Of a stretch of DNA of 10,054 nucleotides, positions 1-6,877 are shown one piece after another. Every line of letters starts with the position of its first letter. Positions within the stretch are counted from its first letter, which is position 1. The notes under the pieces are model-generated. The model did no database searches. It saw only the letters and a program-made list of their open reading frames with translations, and had not been told where the DNA came from. The DNA lies in NCBI GenBank assembly GCA_900753645.1, contig CAADZW010000051.1, positions 1 to 10,054 of the forward strand, given 5' to 3'. The position numbers were made by a program, and so were the translations under genes. The stretch is from Bacilli bacterium. GTDB lineage: Bacteria > Bacillota_I > Bacilli_A > RF39 > UBA660.

Positions 1-387
1 ACTAGCCGTATCTTTTGTCTTATTCAACTCTTGTAGCGATTGCATCGCTTTTAAACCAAAAGGTGTCGCGGCATTGCCTAAACCAAACATATTAGCAATT
101 ATATTAGAGCTAATATAACTCAATGATTCATGACCAGTTGGAATTTCTGGAAATATAAATTTTAAAGGTTTAGAAATCTTTAAAGATAATTTTTTTAAAA
201 GTCCACTTGCTTCTGCTATTTTAGCAATACCTAACCATAACGCCATCACTGGAAAAATTTTGATAATCATTTCAAAAGATGTTTTCGCACTGTTTAAAAT
301 TTCTTCATTTAATAATCCAACTTTATTGGTAGTTAAACAAAACAAAATACCTATAACAATAAAAAAACTCCATATTTTATTTACCAT
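1..387 (-). CDS. spmA: Spore maturation protein A (partial, C-terminus outside window)
   Basis: The first 129 residues read MVNKIWSFFIVIGILFCL... from the ATG at 387 and continue past base 1. The protein is recognised by the nucleoside-recognition/Gate-type membrane pattern of SpmA: a hydrophobic first helix (about 4-19), a second helix with the stretch FPVMALWLGIAKIAEASGLL (about 47-66), and the family hallmark NMFGLGNAATPFGLKAMQ (about 98-115). Bacillus SpmA is about 196 aa, so roughly a third is missing. SpmA and SpmB act in spore core dehydration in B. subtilis, where dacB-spmA-spmB form one operon. Here the ATG overlaps the last 7 bases of the dacB-like gene (stop at 381-383), which indicates translational coupling. 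The Shine-Dalgarno (AGAGTGG) is weak, consistent with coupling. Family identity is confident; actual sporulation in this organism is inferred. Confidence 0.9.
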   Translation of the reverse strand, partial: MVNKIWSFFIVIGILFCLTTNKVGLLNEEILNSAKTSFEMIIKIFPVMALWLGIAKIAEASGLLKKLSLKISKPLKFIFPEIPTGHESLSYISSNIIANMFGLGNAATPFGLKAMQSLQELNKTKDTAS

Positions 388-1451
388 AAATTACTAAACC
401 ACTCTTTCAATTTTTGCCAAAATCCAACTTTTTCTTTTTTTTGGACATATATCTTCTCTTCAGAAACTTTTTTATTATTGATTATAATCTCAACTATTCC
501 AACACAATCATTCGAATTATAATCTTGTTTTTTTTCTAATTTGAAATTTAATAATACTTCGTTTTTTTGATTATTATTTAACGTATAATAAAAATCATTC
601 TCGATATATAATTGATCTAAATAATATTTTTCATCTATTATCTCTATTTCTCCTTTTTTTAAAATCTGATAATTAGAATAGTTAGCAAACGCTTCATCAA
701 ATAAACTGATGTGATCATTAAAATCATTACCATCATTCAATGTGACGACAACTAAATTGACATTGTTTAAAGAAGCCGTTGTTACTAAAGTTCTTCTAGC
801 AGTATTGGTAAATCCTGTTTTACCACCTGTTACATATTTATTACTATGTAATAACCGATGTTTATTTACCCACGAATAATAATTCATATTTGTTTTGACA
901 GTATAACTTTTTGTACTTGTAATCTTTTTATATGTTTCGTTTTGCATTGCGTAACTAGTAAGAATAGCCATATCATAAGCTGTGGATAAATTACCACCAT
1001 TTTCATCTAGGCCATGAGGGTTATTGAAAGTAGTATTTTTCATTCCGATTTCCACAGCTTTTTGATTCATCATTTCAACAAAACTGTCAACATCACCACC
1101 AACATAATTAGCAATAGCTAAGGCCGCATCATTACCGCTTCTTAACATAAGCCCATATAATAAAGCTTCTAGGGTCATTTCTTCTCCCTGTTTAATATAA
1201 ATACCTGATCCATATGCTTTTGTTATCTCCTCACCGATTGTGACCGTACTAGTAATATCGGCATTTTCAATCGCTACTATCGCTGTCATTATCTTAGAAA
1301 TAGAAGCTACACCTCTGATATCATGCATATTTTCACTATAAATCACATTCAAACTATCCATGTCCATTAAAACGACACTACTAGCACTACTACTATAAGC
1401 TTTAACATTTAAAGGAATCAATAATAGCAATAATAAAAACAACTTTTTCAC
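381..1451 (-). CDS. dacB: D-alanyl-D-alanine carboxypeptidase (DacB/DacF-like, penicillin-binding protein, peptidase S11)
   Basis: This 356-aa secreted or membrane-associated PBP trims the terminal D-Ala from peptidoglycan stem peptides. A signal peptide (MKKLFLLLLLLIPLNVKA, about 1-18) comes first. The three active-site motifs of family S11 follow in order: S50-x-x-K53 in ASISKIMTA, S105-G-N in LRSGNDAA, and K211-T-G in GGKTGFT. After the catalytic domain comes a beta-rich C-terminal domain (about 260-330). The C-terminal end is an amphipathic segment rich in Trp and Lys (FWQKLKEWFSNLW), typical of low-molecular-weight PBPs that sit on the membrane. The start is GTG, not ATG: AGGTG lies five bases upstream, and the nearby ATGs are out of frame. 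It overlaps spmA by 7 bases, the arrangement of the Bacillus dacB operon, where DacB modifies spore cortex. The symbol is chosen from that context; without it dacF or dacA would be equally possible. Confidence 0.92.
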   Translation of the reverse strand: MKKLFLLLLLLIPLNVKAYSSSASSVVLMDMDSLNVIYSENMHDIRGVASISKIMTAIVAIENADITSTVTIGEEITKAYGSGIYIKQGEEMTLEALLYGLMLRSGNDAALAIANYVGGDVDSFVEMMNQKAVEIGMKNTTFNNPHGLDENGGNLSTAYDMAILTSYAMQNETYKKITSTKSYTVKTNMNYYSWVNKHRLLHSNKYVTGGKTGFTNTARRTLVTTASLNNVNLVVVTLNDGNDFNDHISLFDEAFANYSNYQILKKGEIEIIDEKYYLDQLYIENDFYYTLNNNQKNEVLLNFKLEKKQDYNSNDCVGIVEIIINNKKVSEEKIYVQKKEKVGFWQKLKEWFSNLW

Positions 1452-1474
1452 ATCATCACCTATAAAATAGTATG

Positions 1475-1497
1475 AAAAAAAGTCTAAATATAGACTT
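1475..1497 (-). terminator. Rho-independent terminator after desulfoferrodoxin gene
   Basis: On the minus strand AAGTCTA, a TATT loop and TAGACTT form a perfect 7-bp stem, and the T-run extends to 1475. It lies 21 bases after the desulfoferrodoxin stop and 24 bases before the dacB GTG. It therefore separates the two units, although the stem has only two G-C pairs and may be leaky. Confidence 0.6.
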
Positions 1498-1517
1498 AAT
1501 TAAAATTTACCCTAAAT

Positions 1518-1883
1518 TTACACTTCTTTTTTCCATAAACCGTGTAAATTACAATAAGCATAAATTGTACTATTTTCTTCATAGTCGAAAATTACTTTTG
1601 GTTCATCGATTGGTTTTAAATTGTATCTTACAATTTTATTACCTTTGACTAAAGCAATCCACATAATATAATGTTCTTCTGTCATAGGATGAGCCACCTC
1701 ACCGACTGTCACTTCCAGTTTTTTCTCTTTTATAATACAACTTGGAACATGTTTTTCTAAACTAGCATCAGTCGTATTAGCTTTTAACAATTCCATGTCT
1801 TTTCCGCAACATTTAATATTCTTTTCTTCTCCATCAATTAACTCGATTACATTACCACAAATTGGACATACATAAAAATTCAT
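1518..1883 (-). CDS. dfx: Desulfoferrodoxin (superoxide reductase, 2Fe type)
   Basis: This 121-aa cytosolic iron protein reduces superoxide to hydrogen peroxide without making oxygen, a detoxification route of anaerobes. The N-terminal desulforedoxin module has C6-x2-C9 and C25-C26, the four ligands of the FeS4 centre I. The SOR domain has the catalytic centre II ligands H45, H65, H71, C111 and H114. E43 and K44 of the EKHVP loop are also present; these residues gate the sixth coordination site. All ligands are there, so this is a complete two-iron desulfoferrodoxin and not a one-iron neelaredoxin. The start has a full Shine-Dalgarno (AGGAGG). It follows the CmpB-family gene by only 17 bases, so it is very likely the second gene of that transcript, with a terminator at 1475-1497. 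Electrons normally come from rubredoxin, which is not encoded here. Confidence 0.95.
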   Translation of the reverse strand: MNFYVCPICGNVIELIDGEEKNIKCCGKDMELLKANTTDASLEKHVPSCIIKEKKLEVTVGEVAHPMTEEHYIMWIALVKGNKIVRYNLKPIDEPKVIFDYEENSTIYAYCNLHGLWKKEV

Positions 1884-1900
1884 AATTACCTCCTTATTTT

Positions 1901-2605
1901 TTAATCCTTTTTCTGTAACTTTTTTAATTCTAATTTAGTTTTTATATGATCGATACTAATATTGCCGATAGCTGCTTTAAATTTAGGGAAAGCCTCGATT
2001 AAACGTCTTGTCAATATTGATTTACTAAGTAAAATTTCCCTGACTTTTTTAGTTATCTCTTCTGTGTTATCTTTCTTCAAAAACGACATCGTGGTATTTT
2101 TAAAACTATTAATTATTCTTAAAGATAAACACAAATCAAAAGTTAAAAAAATAAATAAAATGAGTGCTATTGTTCTTAAAACAGTCGGACTAACTAAACT
2201 GAACAACAAATTAAAGCAAGGATTAGTGACGTATATTGCCAAGCAACCTAATAAACCAAAAGGAACTAATGTTTCTAGACAAATTCGTCCATTTATATTA
2301 AAACGGGAATTAGAATAATCCCACCACCTAGCCTTAAATAGCTTCTCCATTAAATAACTAGTAAAGTATTCTAAAACAGCAAATAAAAACATCGACATAA
2401 CAAATAAAATGATAACATTATCTTTATAATTAGTTAAAGTAATCGTTGCAAGTACTCCACCAAAACCATATATAGGACAATAAGGGCCAATTAAAAATCC
2501 ACGGTTAATTAGTTTTTTGCTAGATAAAAAAACATGAATTACCTCAATTAACCAGCCGATAATTGAATAGCACATAAATAGTAAAAATAATTGGCTTAAA
2601 TTCAT
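1901..2605 (-). CDS. CmpB-family putative ABC transporter permease (PF06541-type membrane protein)
   Basis: This 234-aa polytopic membrane protein matches the family named 'putative ABC-transporter type IV / CmpB'. Conserved signatures visible here are NRGFLIGPYCPIYGFG (about 34-49), RWWDYS (about 93-98) and NINGRICLETLVPFGLLG (about 103-120). Hydrophobic stretches suggest about five membrane segments (roughly 4-27, 38-58, 63-85, 112-127 and 134-163). A charged, probably cytoplasmic tail (about 165-234) follows, with KKVREILLSK and FPKFKAAIGN. The biochemical function of this family is not established, and no ATPase partner is encoded nearby, so the transporter label is weak. The ATG at 2605 has the Shine-Dalgarno AGAGAGG. 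It heads a two-gene unit with desulfoferrodoxin and has its own promoter (2626-2654) back to back with the CIRCE-controlled clpB promoter. Confidence 0.82.
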   Translation of the reverse strand: MNLSQLFLLFMCYSIIGWLIEVIHVFLSSKKLINRGFLIGPYCPIYGFGGVLATITLTNYKDNVIILFVMSMFLFAVLEYFTSYLMEKLFKARWWDYSNSRFNINGRICLETLVPFGLLGCLAIYVTNPCFNLLFSLVSPTVLRTIALILFIFLTFDLCLSLRIINSFKNTTMSFLKKDNTEEITKKVREILLSKSILTRRLIEAFPKFKAAIGNISIDHIKTKLELKKLQKKD

Positions 2606-2625
2606 AAAACTTACCTCTCTTATTT

Positions 2626-2654
2626 ATTATAGCATAAAAATATAAATTCGACAA
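2626..2654 (-). promoter_or_regulatory. Sigma-A promoter for the CmpB-desulfoferrodoxin unit
   Basis: On the minus strand TTGTCG (2649-2654) and TATAAT (2626-2631) are separated by 17 bases, and the -10 is preceded by TGC, an extended -10 motif. It lies about 20 bases before the CmpB-family start codon. Its -35 ends two bases from the CIRCE core arm (2657), so a repressor bound there could touch this promoter as well. Confidence 0.7.
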
Positions 2655-2656
2655 TT

Positions 2657-2683
2657 TTAGCACTCTTACTTGACAAGTGCTAA
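2657..2683. promoter_or_regulatory. CIRCE operator (HrcA binding site)
   Basis: The sequence is TTAGCACTC, nine bases, then AAGTGCTAA. It matches the CIRCE consensus TTAGCACTC-N9-GAGTGCTAA with one mismatch (first base of the right arm A instead of G). The symmetry extends two further A/T pairs on each side (2655-2685). The -35 box of the clpB promoter lies in the spacer and overlaps the right arm. HrcA binding should therefore block RNA polymerase, the class I heat-shock logic. The hrcA gene is not in this window. Confidence 0.95.
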
Positions 2684-2698
2684 AAATAGTGCTATAAT
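2670..2698 (+). promoter_or_regulatory. Sigma-A promoter of clpB
   Basis: TTGACA (2670-2675), 17 bases, TATAAT (2693-2698): both hexamers and the spacing are the exact consensus. The predicted transcription start is near 2705. Such a strong promoter fits a gene held off by a repressor (the overlapping CIRCE) and released on heat stress. Confidence 0.93.
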
Positions 2699-2704
2699 GA
2701 CTAC

Positions 2705-2722
2705 GTTGATTAGGTAATCAAC
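2705..2722 (+). repeat. 18-bp inverted repeat at the start of the clpB leader
   Basis: GTTGATTA-GG-TAATCAAC is a perfect 8-bp dyad beginning about 7 bases after the -10 box, at the predicted 5' end of the clpB mRNA. As RNA it could form a 7-bp stem with a 4-base loop ending just before the Shine-Dalgarno. As DNA it could be an operator for a second regulator. It does not resemble the CtsR heptad repeat or CIRCE. Function is unknown. Confidence 0.6.
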
Positions 2723-2742
2723 CGTTAAAAAGGAGGGATATT

Positions 2743-4851
2743 ATGAATCCATACCAAGTAAATTTGGAAAATGTCTTAGAAAAATATGGACGAGACATTA
2801 CACAAGCAGTAAAAGATAACAAAATCGATCCAGTTATTGGTCGCGATGATGAAATAAGAAGTATAACTAGAATTTTATCTAGAAAAACTAAAAATAATCC
2901 CGTTTTAATCGGTGAACCTGGTGTTGGTAAAACAGCGATTGTCGAAGGATTAGCTACTCGTATTTTTAAAGGGGATGTTCCTAATAGCTTGAAAAACAAG
3001 AGAATATGGGAACTTGATATGGGAGCTTTAATTGCTGGTGCTAAATATCGTGGGGAATTTGAAGAAAGACTAAAAGCGGTTTTAAAAGAAATAAAAGATT
3101 CTAATGGCGAAATTATTATGTTTATCGATGAGATTCATATGATTGTAGGTGCTGGGGCTTTAGAAGGCGCAATGGATGCCGGTAATATGTTAAAACCAAT
3201 GCTAGCGCGTGGAGAAATCCATTGTATTGGGGCTACCACTTTAAATGAATATCGTAAATATATTGAAAAAGATGGAGCTTTAGAGCGAAGATTTCAAAAA
3301 ATCTTAGTTAACCCACCAAGTGTAATCGACACAATTACAATTCTAAGAGGTTTAAAACCAAGATTAGAAGTCTACCATGGGGTTAATATTAAAGATAAAG
3401 CTTTAATTGCAGCAGCTACTTTATCAGACCGTTATATTACAGATAGATTTCTACCAGATAAAGCGATTGACTTAATTGATGAAGCATGTGCCACAATTAA
3501 AGTACAAATGGAATCTGTTCCGACTGAACTAGATACTTTAACGAGAAATATCATGCAATTACAAATTGAAAAAGAAGCTTTGAAAAAAGAAAAAGATGAT
3601 TTATCTAAACATCGTAAAGAAGAAATCGACAATAAAATTTCTGAATTAAAATCTAAAGAAGATGCTTTAAGAAAAAGTTGGGAAGAAGAAAAAAATATCA
3701 ATACTTTAATCAGTAAGAAAAAAGAAGAAATTGATAATACACAACACAAGCTAGAAAAAGCAGAAAATGAATACGATTTAGAAACAGCTGCTAAATTACG
3801 TCATGGTGTTCTACCACAACTAGAAAAAGAGTTAGCTGAATTAAATAGCAAAAATAAATCTGAAATTTTAAGTGATACTGTCAATGATAATGATATTGCT
3901 AAAATAATTTCTAAATGGACCAATATTCCAATTAGTAAATTAGTCGATAGTGAAAAAGATAAGTTATTAAAATTAAATGATAACATGAAGAAAAGAGTTA
4001 AGGGTCAAGATGATGCGATTAAGTTAGTAAGTGAGGCTATCATTAGAGCTCGTGCTGGCATTAAAGATCCAAATAAACCAATCGGTTCATTCATATTTTT
4101 AGGTCCAACCGGTGTTGGTAAAACCGAAGTGGCAAGAACTTTAGCTTATGAACTATTTGACGATGAACGACATATGATTAGAATCGATATGAGTGAATAT
4201 ATGGAAAGTCATTCTGTTGCTCGTTTAATTGGTTCTCCTCCAGGGTATGTTGGTTATGATGATGGTGGACAATTAACTGAAGCTGTTAGAAGAAATCCAT
4301 ATAGTATCGTTTTATTTGATGAAATTGAAAAAGCGCATAAAGATGTATTCAATATTTTATTGCAAATATTAGATGATGGTCGAATTACCGACTCACAAGG
4401 TCGAACTGTTGATTTTAAAAATACCATTATTATCATGACATCTAATTTAGGTAGTGAATATATCCTAGATAACTTAGATAATGCTAATGAATTAGTTATG
4501 GATGAATTAAGAAGAACATTTAAACCAGAGTTTATTAACCGTATCGATGAGATTATCGTCTTTAAATCATTAACTAAAGACGTAATTTATGAAATATTGG
4601 ATAAAATTATCCATGATATTGAAAAAAGATTGTCTGATAAAAAATTACATATCGCTTTAACTGATAAAGCTAAAGATTATATTGTGGAAAATTCATATGA
4701 TGAACGATATGGAGCTAGACCAATTAAAAGATTTGTTACTAAAACTGTGGAAAATTTAATTGCTAATGAAATTATCAACAATGATGTCAAATTTGGCTCA
4801 ACTATTACTATTGATGTCAAAGATGATTTATACATTCAAAAAATAGATTAA
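2743..4851 (+). CDS. clpB: ATP-dependent chaperone ClpB lacking the N-terminal domain
   Basis: This 702-aa Hsp100 disaggregase threads aggregated proteins through a hexameric ring in cooperation with DnaK. AAA-1 has Walker A GEPGVGKT (57-64), pore loop KYRGEFEER (101-109), Walker B with FIDE (127-130) and arginine finger ERRF (181-184). A long coiled-coil middle domain (about 255-375) contains the ClpB-type segment [24 protein letters not shown]-2 has Walker A GPTGVGKT (454-461), pore loop GYVGYDDGG (501-509), Walker B VLFDE (523-527) and a sensor-2 GAR in [10 protein letters not shown]. The middle-domain length and the lack of an IGF/VGF ClpP-docking loop before [11 protein letters not shown] argue for ClpB rather than ClpC or ClpE. 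The usual Clp N-domain of about 150 aa is absent. An in-frame TGA at 2707-2709, the strong AGGAGGG site and the predicted transcript start near 2705 show that this is the native start, not a missed upstream one. Control is by CIRCE. Confidence 0.95.
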   Translation: MNPYQVNLENVLEKYGRDITQAVKDNKIDPVIGRDDEIRSITRILSRKTKNNPVLIGEPGVGKTAIVEGLATRIFKGDVPNSLKNKRIWELDMGALIAGAKYRGEFEERLKAVLKEIKDSNGEIIMFIDEIHMIVGAGALEGAMDAGNMLKPMLARGEIHCIGATTLNEYRKYIEKDGALERRFQKILVNPPSVIDTITILRGLKPRLEVYHGVNIKDKALIAAATLSDRYITDRFLPDKAIDLIDEACATIKVQMESVPTELDTLTRNIMQLQIEKEALKKEKDDLSKHRKEEIDNKISELKSKEDALRKSWEEEKNINTLISKKKEEIDNTQHKLEKAENEYDLETAAKLRHGVLPQLEKELAELNSKNKSEILSDTVNDNDIAKIISKWTNIPISKLVDSEKDKLLKLNDNMKKRVKGQDDAIKLVSEAIIRARAGIKDPNKPIGSFIFLGPTGVGKTEVARTLAYELFDDERHMIRIDMSEYMESHSVARLIGSPPGYVGYDDGGQLTEAVRRNPYSIVLFDEIEKAHKDVFNILLQILDDGRITDSQGRTVDFKNTIIIMTSNLGSEYILDNLDNANELVMDELRRTFKPEFINRIDEIIVFKSLTKDVIYEILDKIIHDIEKRLSDKKLHIALTDKAKDYIVENSYDERYGARPIKRFVTKTVENLIANEIINNDVKFGSTITIDVKDDLYIQKID

Positions 4852-4876
4852 GATTTTAAATCCTAATCTATTTTTT
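4838..4876. terminator. Bidirectional terminator between convergent clpB and ynbB-like gene
   Basis: AAAAAATAGATTA (4838-4850) and TAATCTATTTTTT (4864-4876) form a perfect 13-bp stem. An inner GATT/AATC pairing extends it. Each strand ends in six T's, so it can stop transcription in both directions. It overlaps both stop codons (clpB TAA at 4849-4851, YnbB-like TAG at 4868-4870); the genes are only 16 bases apart. Confidence 0.9.
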
Positions 4877-6085
4877 CATATATTCTAAAGCTTTGATAAT
4901 TGCTAATTTCCCATAAGGGTACATTAATGTTCCTTGTAAATAAGCAATATATGGATCTCTTATTGGTCCATCACATGATAATTCAATCGAAGACCCTTGC
5001 GTAAAAGTGCCCGCTGCCATAACTACTTTATCTTGGTATCCAGGCATATCCCAAGGAATTGGCAAAACATAAGAATCAATAGCTGAAGCAGATTGAATTC
5101 CTTGACAAAATTTGACTAACTTTGCTTCACTGCCAAAGACGATATTTTGCACAATATCAGCTCTTTCTTCGTCATATTTAGGCTCAACTTGAAAACCTTC
5201 ACTTTCAAAAACCCGGCTAGCTAATACAGCTGTTTTTAAACTACTTGCTACGACACTAGGAGCAAAATATAAACCCTGTAGTAAAGCTTTATTAACTCCT
5301 AAACTAGGTCCAACTTCTTTACCTTCACCTGGCAAAGTAAGACGCTCAGCAACTAGTTTAATCAAATCTTTTCTTCCTACTACATAAGCACCATTAGGAG
5401 CGATCCCACCACCTAAATTTTTAATTAATGACCCAGCTGCTACATCAGCACCTACTTCGATCGGTTCTTTTGTTGACACAAATTCACAATAGCAATTATC
5501 TATCATAATTATTACTTTTTCATCAATATTTTTAATAAATTTTATTATTTTTTCTATTTTTTCAATCGTGATACTTTTTCTTGTCGAATAACCTTTAGAT
5601 CTTTGGATTTCGATTACTTTAATTTTATTATTTTTTAAAACTTTTTCTATTTGTTCATAATCAAAATCATTGTTGATTAAATCAATTTGCTCATAATTAA
5701 TATTAAAAGATTTTAAAGAACTAGGATTATCGACTATCCCAATTACTTCTTCTAACGTGTCATATGGCTTGCCGGTTATACTTAATAAAGTGTCACCTGG
5801 TCTTAATAAAGCAAATAAAGTAACTGTTAAAGCATGGCTTCCTGAAATGAATTGATTTCTAACTAATGCATCTTCAGCTTTGAAAACATTGGCAAAAACT
5901 TTTTCAATCGTATCTCTTCCTTCATCATTATAACCATAACCAGTTGTCGAATTAAAATGTGTCTCTGATACACTATTAATTTGAAATGCTTCTAAAACTT
6001 TGTTACTATTATAAAAACAAATATCATCGATTGTTTTAAATTGTTCCAAACAATCTTGCTCTAATTTATCGATTAAATCTTTCAT
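4868..6085 (-). CDS. ynbB: YnbB-type PLP-dependent enzyme (methionine gamma-lyase / 'aluminium resistance' family)
   Basis: This 405-aa protein belongs to the Cys/Met-metabolism-like fold-type I PLP family known as aluminium resistance protein or methionine gamma-lyase family (PF06838). Supporting motifs are TGYGYNDEGRDTIEKVFA (about 48-65), the cofactor-phosphate region NQFISGSHA (about 77-85), an aspartate contacting the PLP ring in MIDNCYCEF (D196), and the Schiff-base lysine in GSLIKNLGGGIAPNGAY (K222). The C-terminal part has the family's PWDMPGYQ and GTFTQGSSIELSCDGP. Length is close to the usual 400-430 aa. The true substrate is uncertain: the family is annotated as a C-S lyase but few members have been tested. 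It starts within the stop of the SDR gene (ATGA overlap, 6082-6085) with a strong GGAGG inside that gene, so the two are translationally coupled. Confidence 0.88.
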   Translation of the reverse strand: MKDLIDKLEQDCLEQFKTIDDICFYNSNKVLEAFQINSVSETHFNSTTGYGYNDEGRDTIEKVFANVFKAEDALVRNQFISGSHALTVTLFALLRPGDTLLSITGKPYDTLEEVIGIVDNPSSLKSFNINYEQIDLINNDFDYEQIEKVLKNNKIKVIEIQRSKGYSTRKSITIEKIEKIIKFIKNIDEKVIIMIDNCYCEFVSTKEPIEVGADVAAGSLIKNLGGGIAPNGAYVVGRKDLIKLVAERLTLPGEGKEVGPSLGVNKALLQGLYFAPSVVASSLKTAVLASRVFESEGFQVEPKYDEERADIVQNIVFGSEAKLVKFCQGIQSASAIDSYVLPIPWDMPGYQDKVVMAAGTFTQGSSIELSCDGPIRDPYIAYLQGTLMYPYGKLAIIKALEYMKK

Positions 6086-6813
6086 CTTTTTAATCCTCCA
6101 TCTACTCTAATGATCGAGCCATTTATATAACTTGCTTCTTGTGTCGTTAGAAAATAAACAATACTTGCTATTTCATTTGGTTCAGCAAATCTATTTAATA
6201 AAATTTTTGACATTTCTTTGTTTTTAAATTCTTGATCCATATTTTCATTCATTTCCGTATTAATCCAGCCACAAGCAATCGCATTAACATTAATAACTGG
6301 CGCATATATATTAGCAAAGTTTAAGGTTAAAGAATTAAGTCCAGCTTTAGAGGCATCATAATCTAATCCCTCTTTGTAATAAGTATCGATAGCATTAGTT
6401 GATGAAACATTAATTATTTTACCAAAGCCTTGGTTAAACATAAACTGACCAATATATTTACTAGTTAAAAAGGGCCCAATTAAATTTGTATCTAGAATTC
6501 TTTTAAAATTATCCACAGTTTTATCTTCTAAGGTTGTATCAATAGCAATTCCCGCATTATTAATTAATACATCGATTGACTTGAATTTGATTTTTGCACT
6601 ATCTAGCAATTCTATTACCTTTTGTTCTTTAGAAACATCACTTTTAATAATCATAGTTTCTACGTTAAATTGCTCTAATTCTTTTTTAGTTTGTAAAGCC
6701 GATTCATCATCTTGTAAATAAGTAAGTACTAAGTTATAGTTATGTTGAGCAAATACTTTGGCTATCTCTTTACCTAATCCTTTAGTCCCACCAGTTATTA
6801 TTACGGTTTTCAT
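6082..6813 (-). CDS. SDR family NAD(P)-dependent oxidoreductase (FabG-like)
   Basis: This 243-aa classical short-chain dehydrogenase has the Rossmann cofactor motif T7-G-G-T-K-G-L-G14, the structural NNAG (85-88) and the catalytic tetrad N110, S138, Y152 and K156 (YDASK). The C-terminus ends in the usual YINGSIIRVDGG. The residue before the first helix glycine is lysine, as in many NADPH users, but cofactor choice is not proven. It is smaller than or equal to FabG in length and could be a 3-oxoacyl-ACP reductase. Another possibility is a YmfI-like enzyme, the EF-P 5-aminopentanone reductase of Bacillus. No fatty-acid or EF-P genes are nearby to decide. It has a GAGGTG Shine-Dalgarno and shares a 4-base ATGA overlap with the downstream YnbB-type gene, which suggests a joint pathway. 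Confidence 0.85.
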   Translation of the reverse strand: MKTVIITGGTKGLGKEIAKVFAQHNYNLVLTYLQDDESALQTKKELEQFNVETMIIKSDVSKEQKVIELLDSAKIKFKSIDVLINNAGIAIDTTLEDKTVDNFKRILDTNLIGPFLTSKYIGQFMFNQGFGKIINVSSTNAIDTYYKEGLDYDASKAGLNSLTLNFANIYAPVINVNAIACGWINTEMNENMDQEFKNKEMSKILLNRFAEPNEIASIVYFLTTQEASYINGSIIRVDGGLKR

Positions 6814-6831
6814 AAACTCACCTCGTTTTTA

Positions 6832-6859
6832 ATTATATAATAAAATCCTATAATTTCAT
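6832..6859 (-). promoter_or_regulatory. Probable promoter for the SDR-ynbB pair
   Basis: On the minus strand ATGAAA (6854-6859) and TATAAT (6832-6837) are 16 bases apart, directly before the SDR gene. The -10 is perfect, the -35 weak (4 of 6). It is embedded in the hairpin that ends the upstream gene. Confidence 0.45.
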
Positions 6860-6877
6860 AGGATTTTATTATTTTTT
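6837..6877 (-). terminator. Long hairpin at the end of the NERD-HRDC gene, probable terminator
   Basis: A perfect 15-bp inverted repeat (6837-6851 with 6858-6872, 6-base loop) contains the core ATCCTAT/ATAGGAT. The TAA stop of the NERD gene (6869-6871) lies inside the stem. On the minus strand the U-rich tract is part of the stem (ATTTTATTAT); on the plus strand a T-run follows directly (6872-6877), but no plus-strand gene leads into it. Termination of the minus-strand gene is the likely role. Confidence 0.7.

Noticed and set aside
1962..2318. A 118-codon open frame on the plus strand opposite the CmpB-family gene
   Set aside because: No Shine-Dalgarno, no recognisable protein, and it lies entirely antisense to a well-supported gene. 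AT-rich low-stop DNA explains it.
2718..2999. A 93-codon minus-strand frame opposite the start of clpB
   Set aside because: It is the antisense shadow of the conserved AAA-1 region and crosses the clpB promoter leader; there is no support for translation.
3432..3749. A 105-codon minus-strand frame, Ser/Phe/Leu-rich
   Set aside because: The composition is what the reverse complement of a Lys/Glu-rich coiled coil gives (clpB middle domain).
2743..4851. Assignment as ClpC or ClpE
   Set aside because: The middle domain is of ClpB length and type, there is no ClpP-docking loop, and neither the ClpE zinc finger nor the ClpC N-domain is present.
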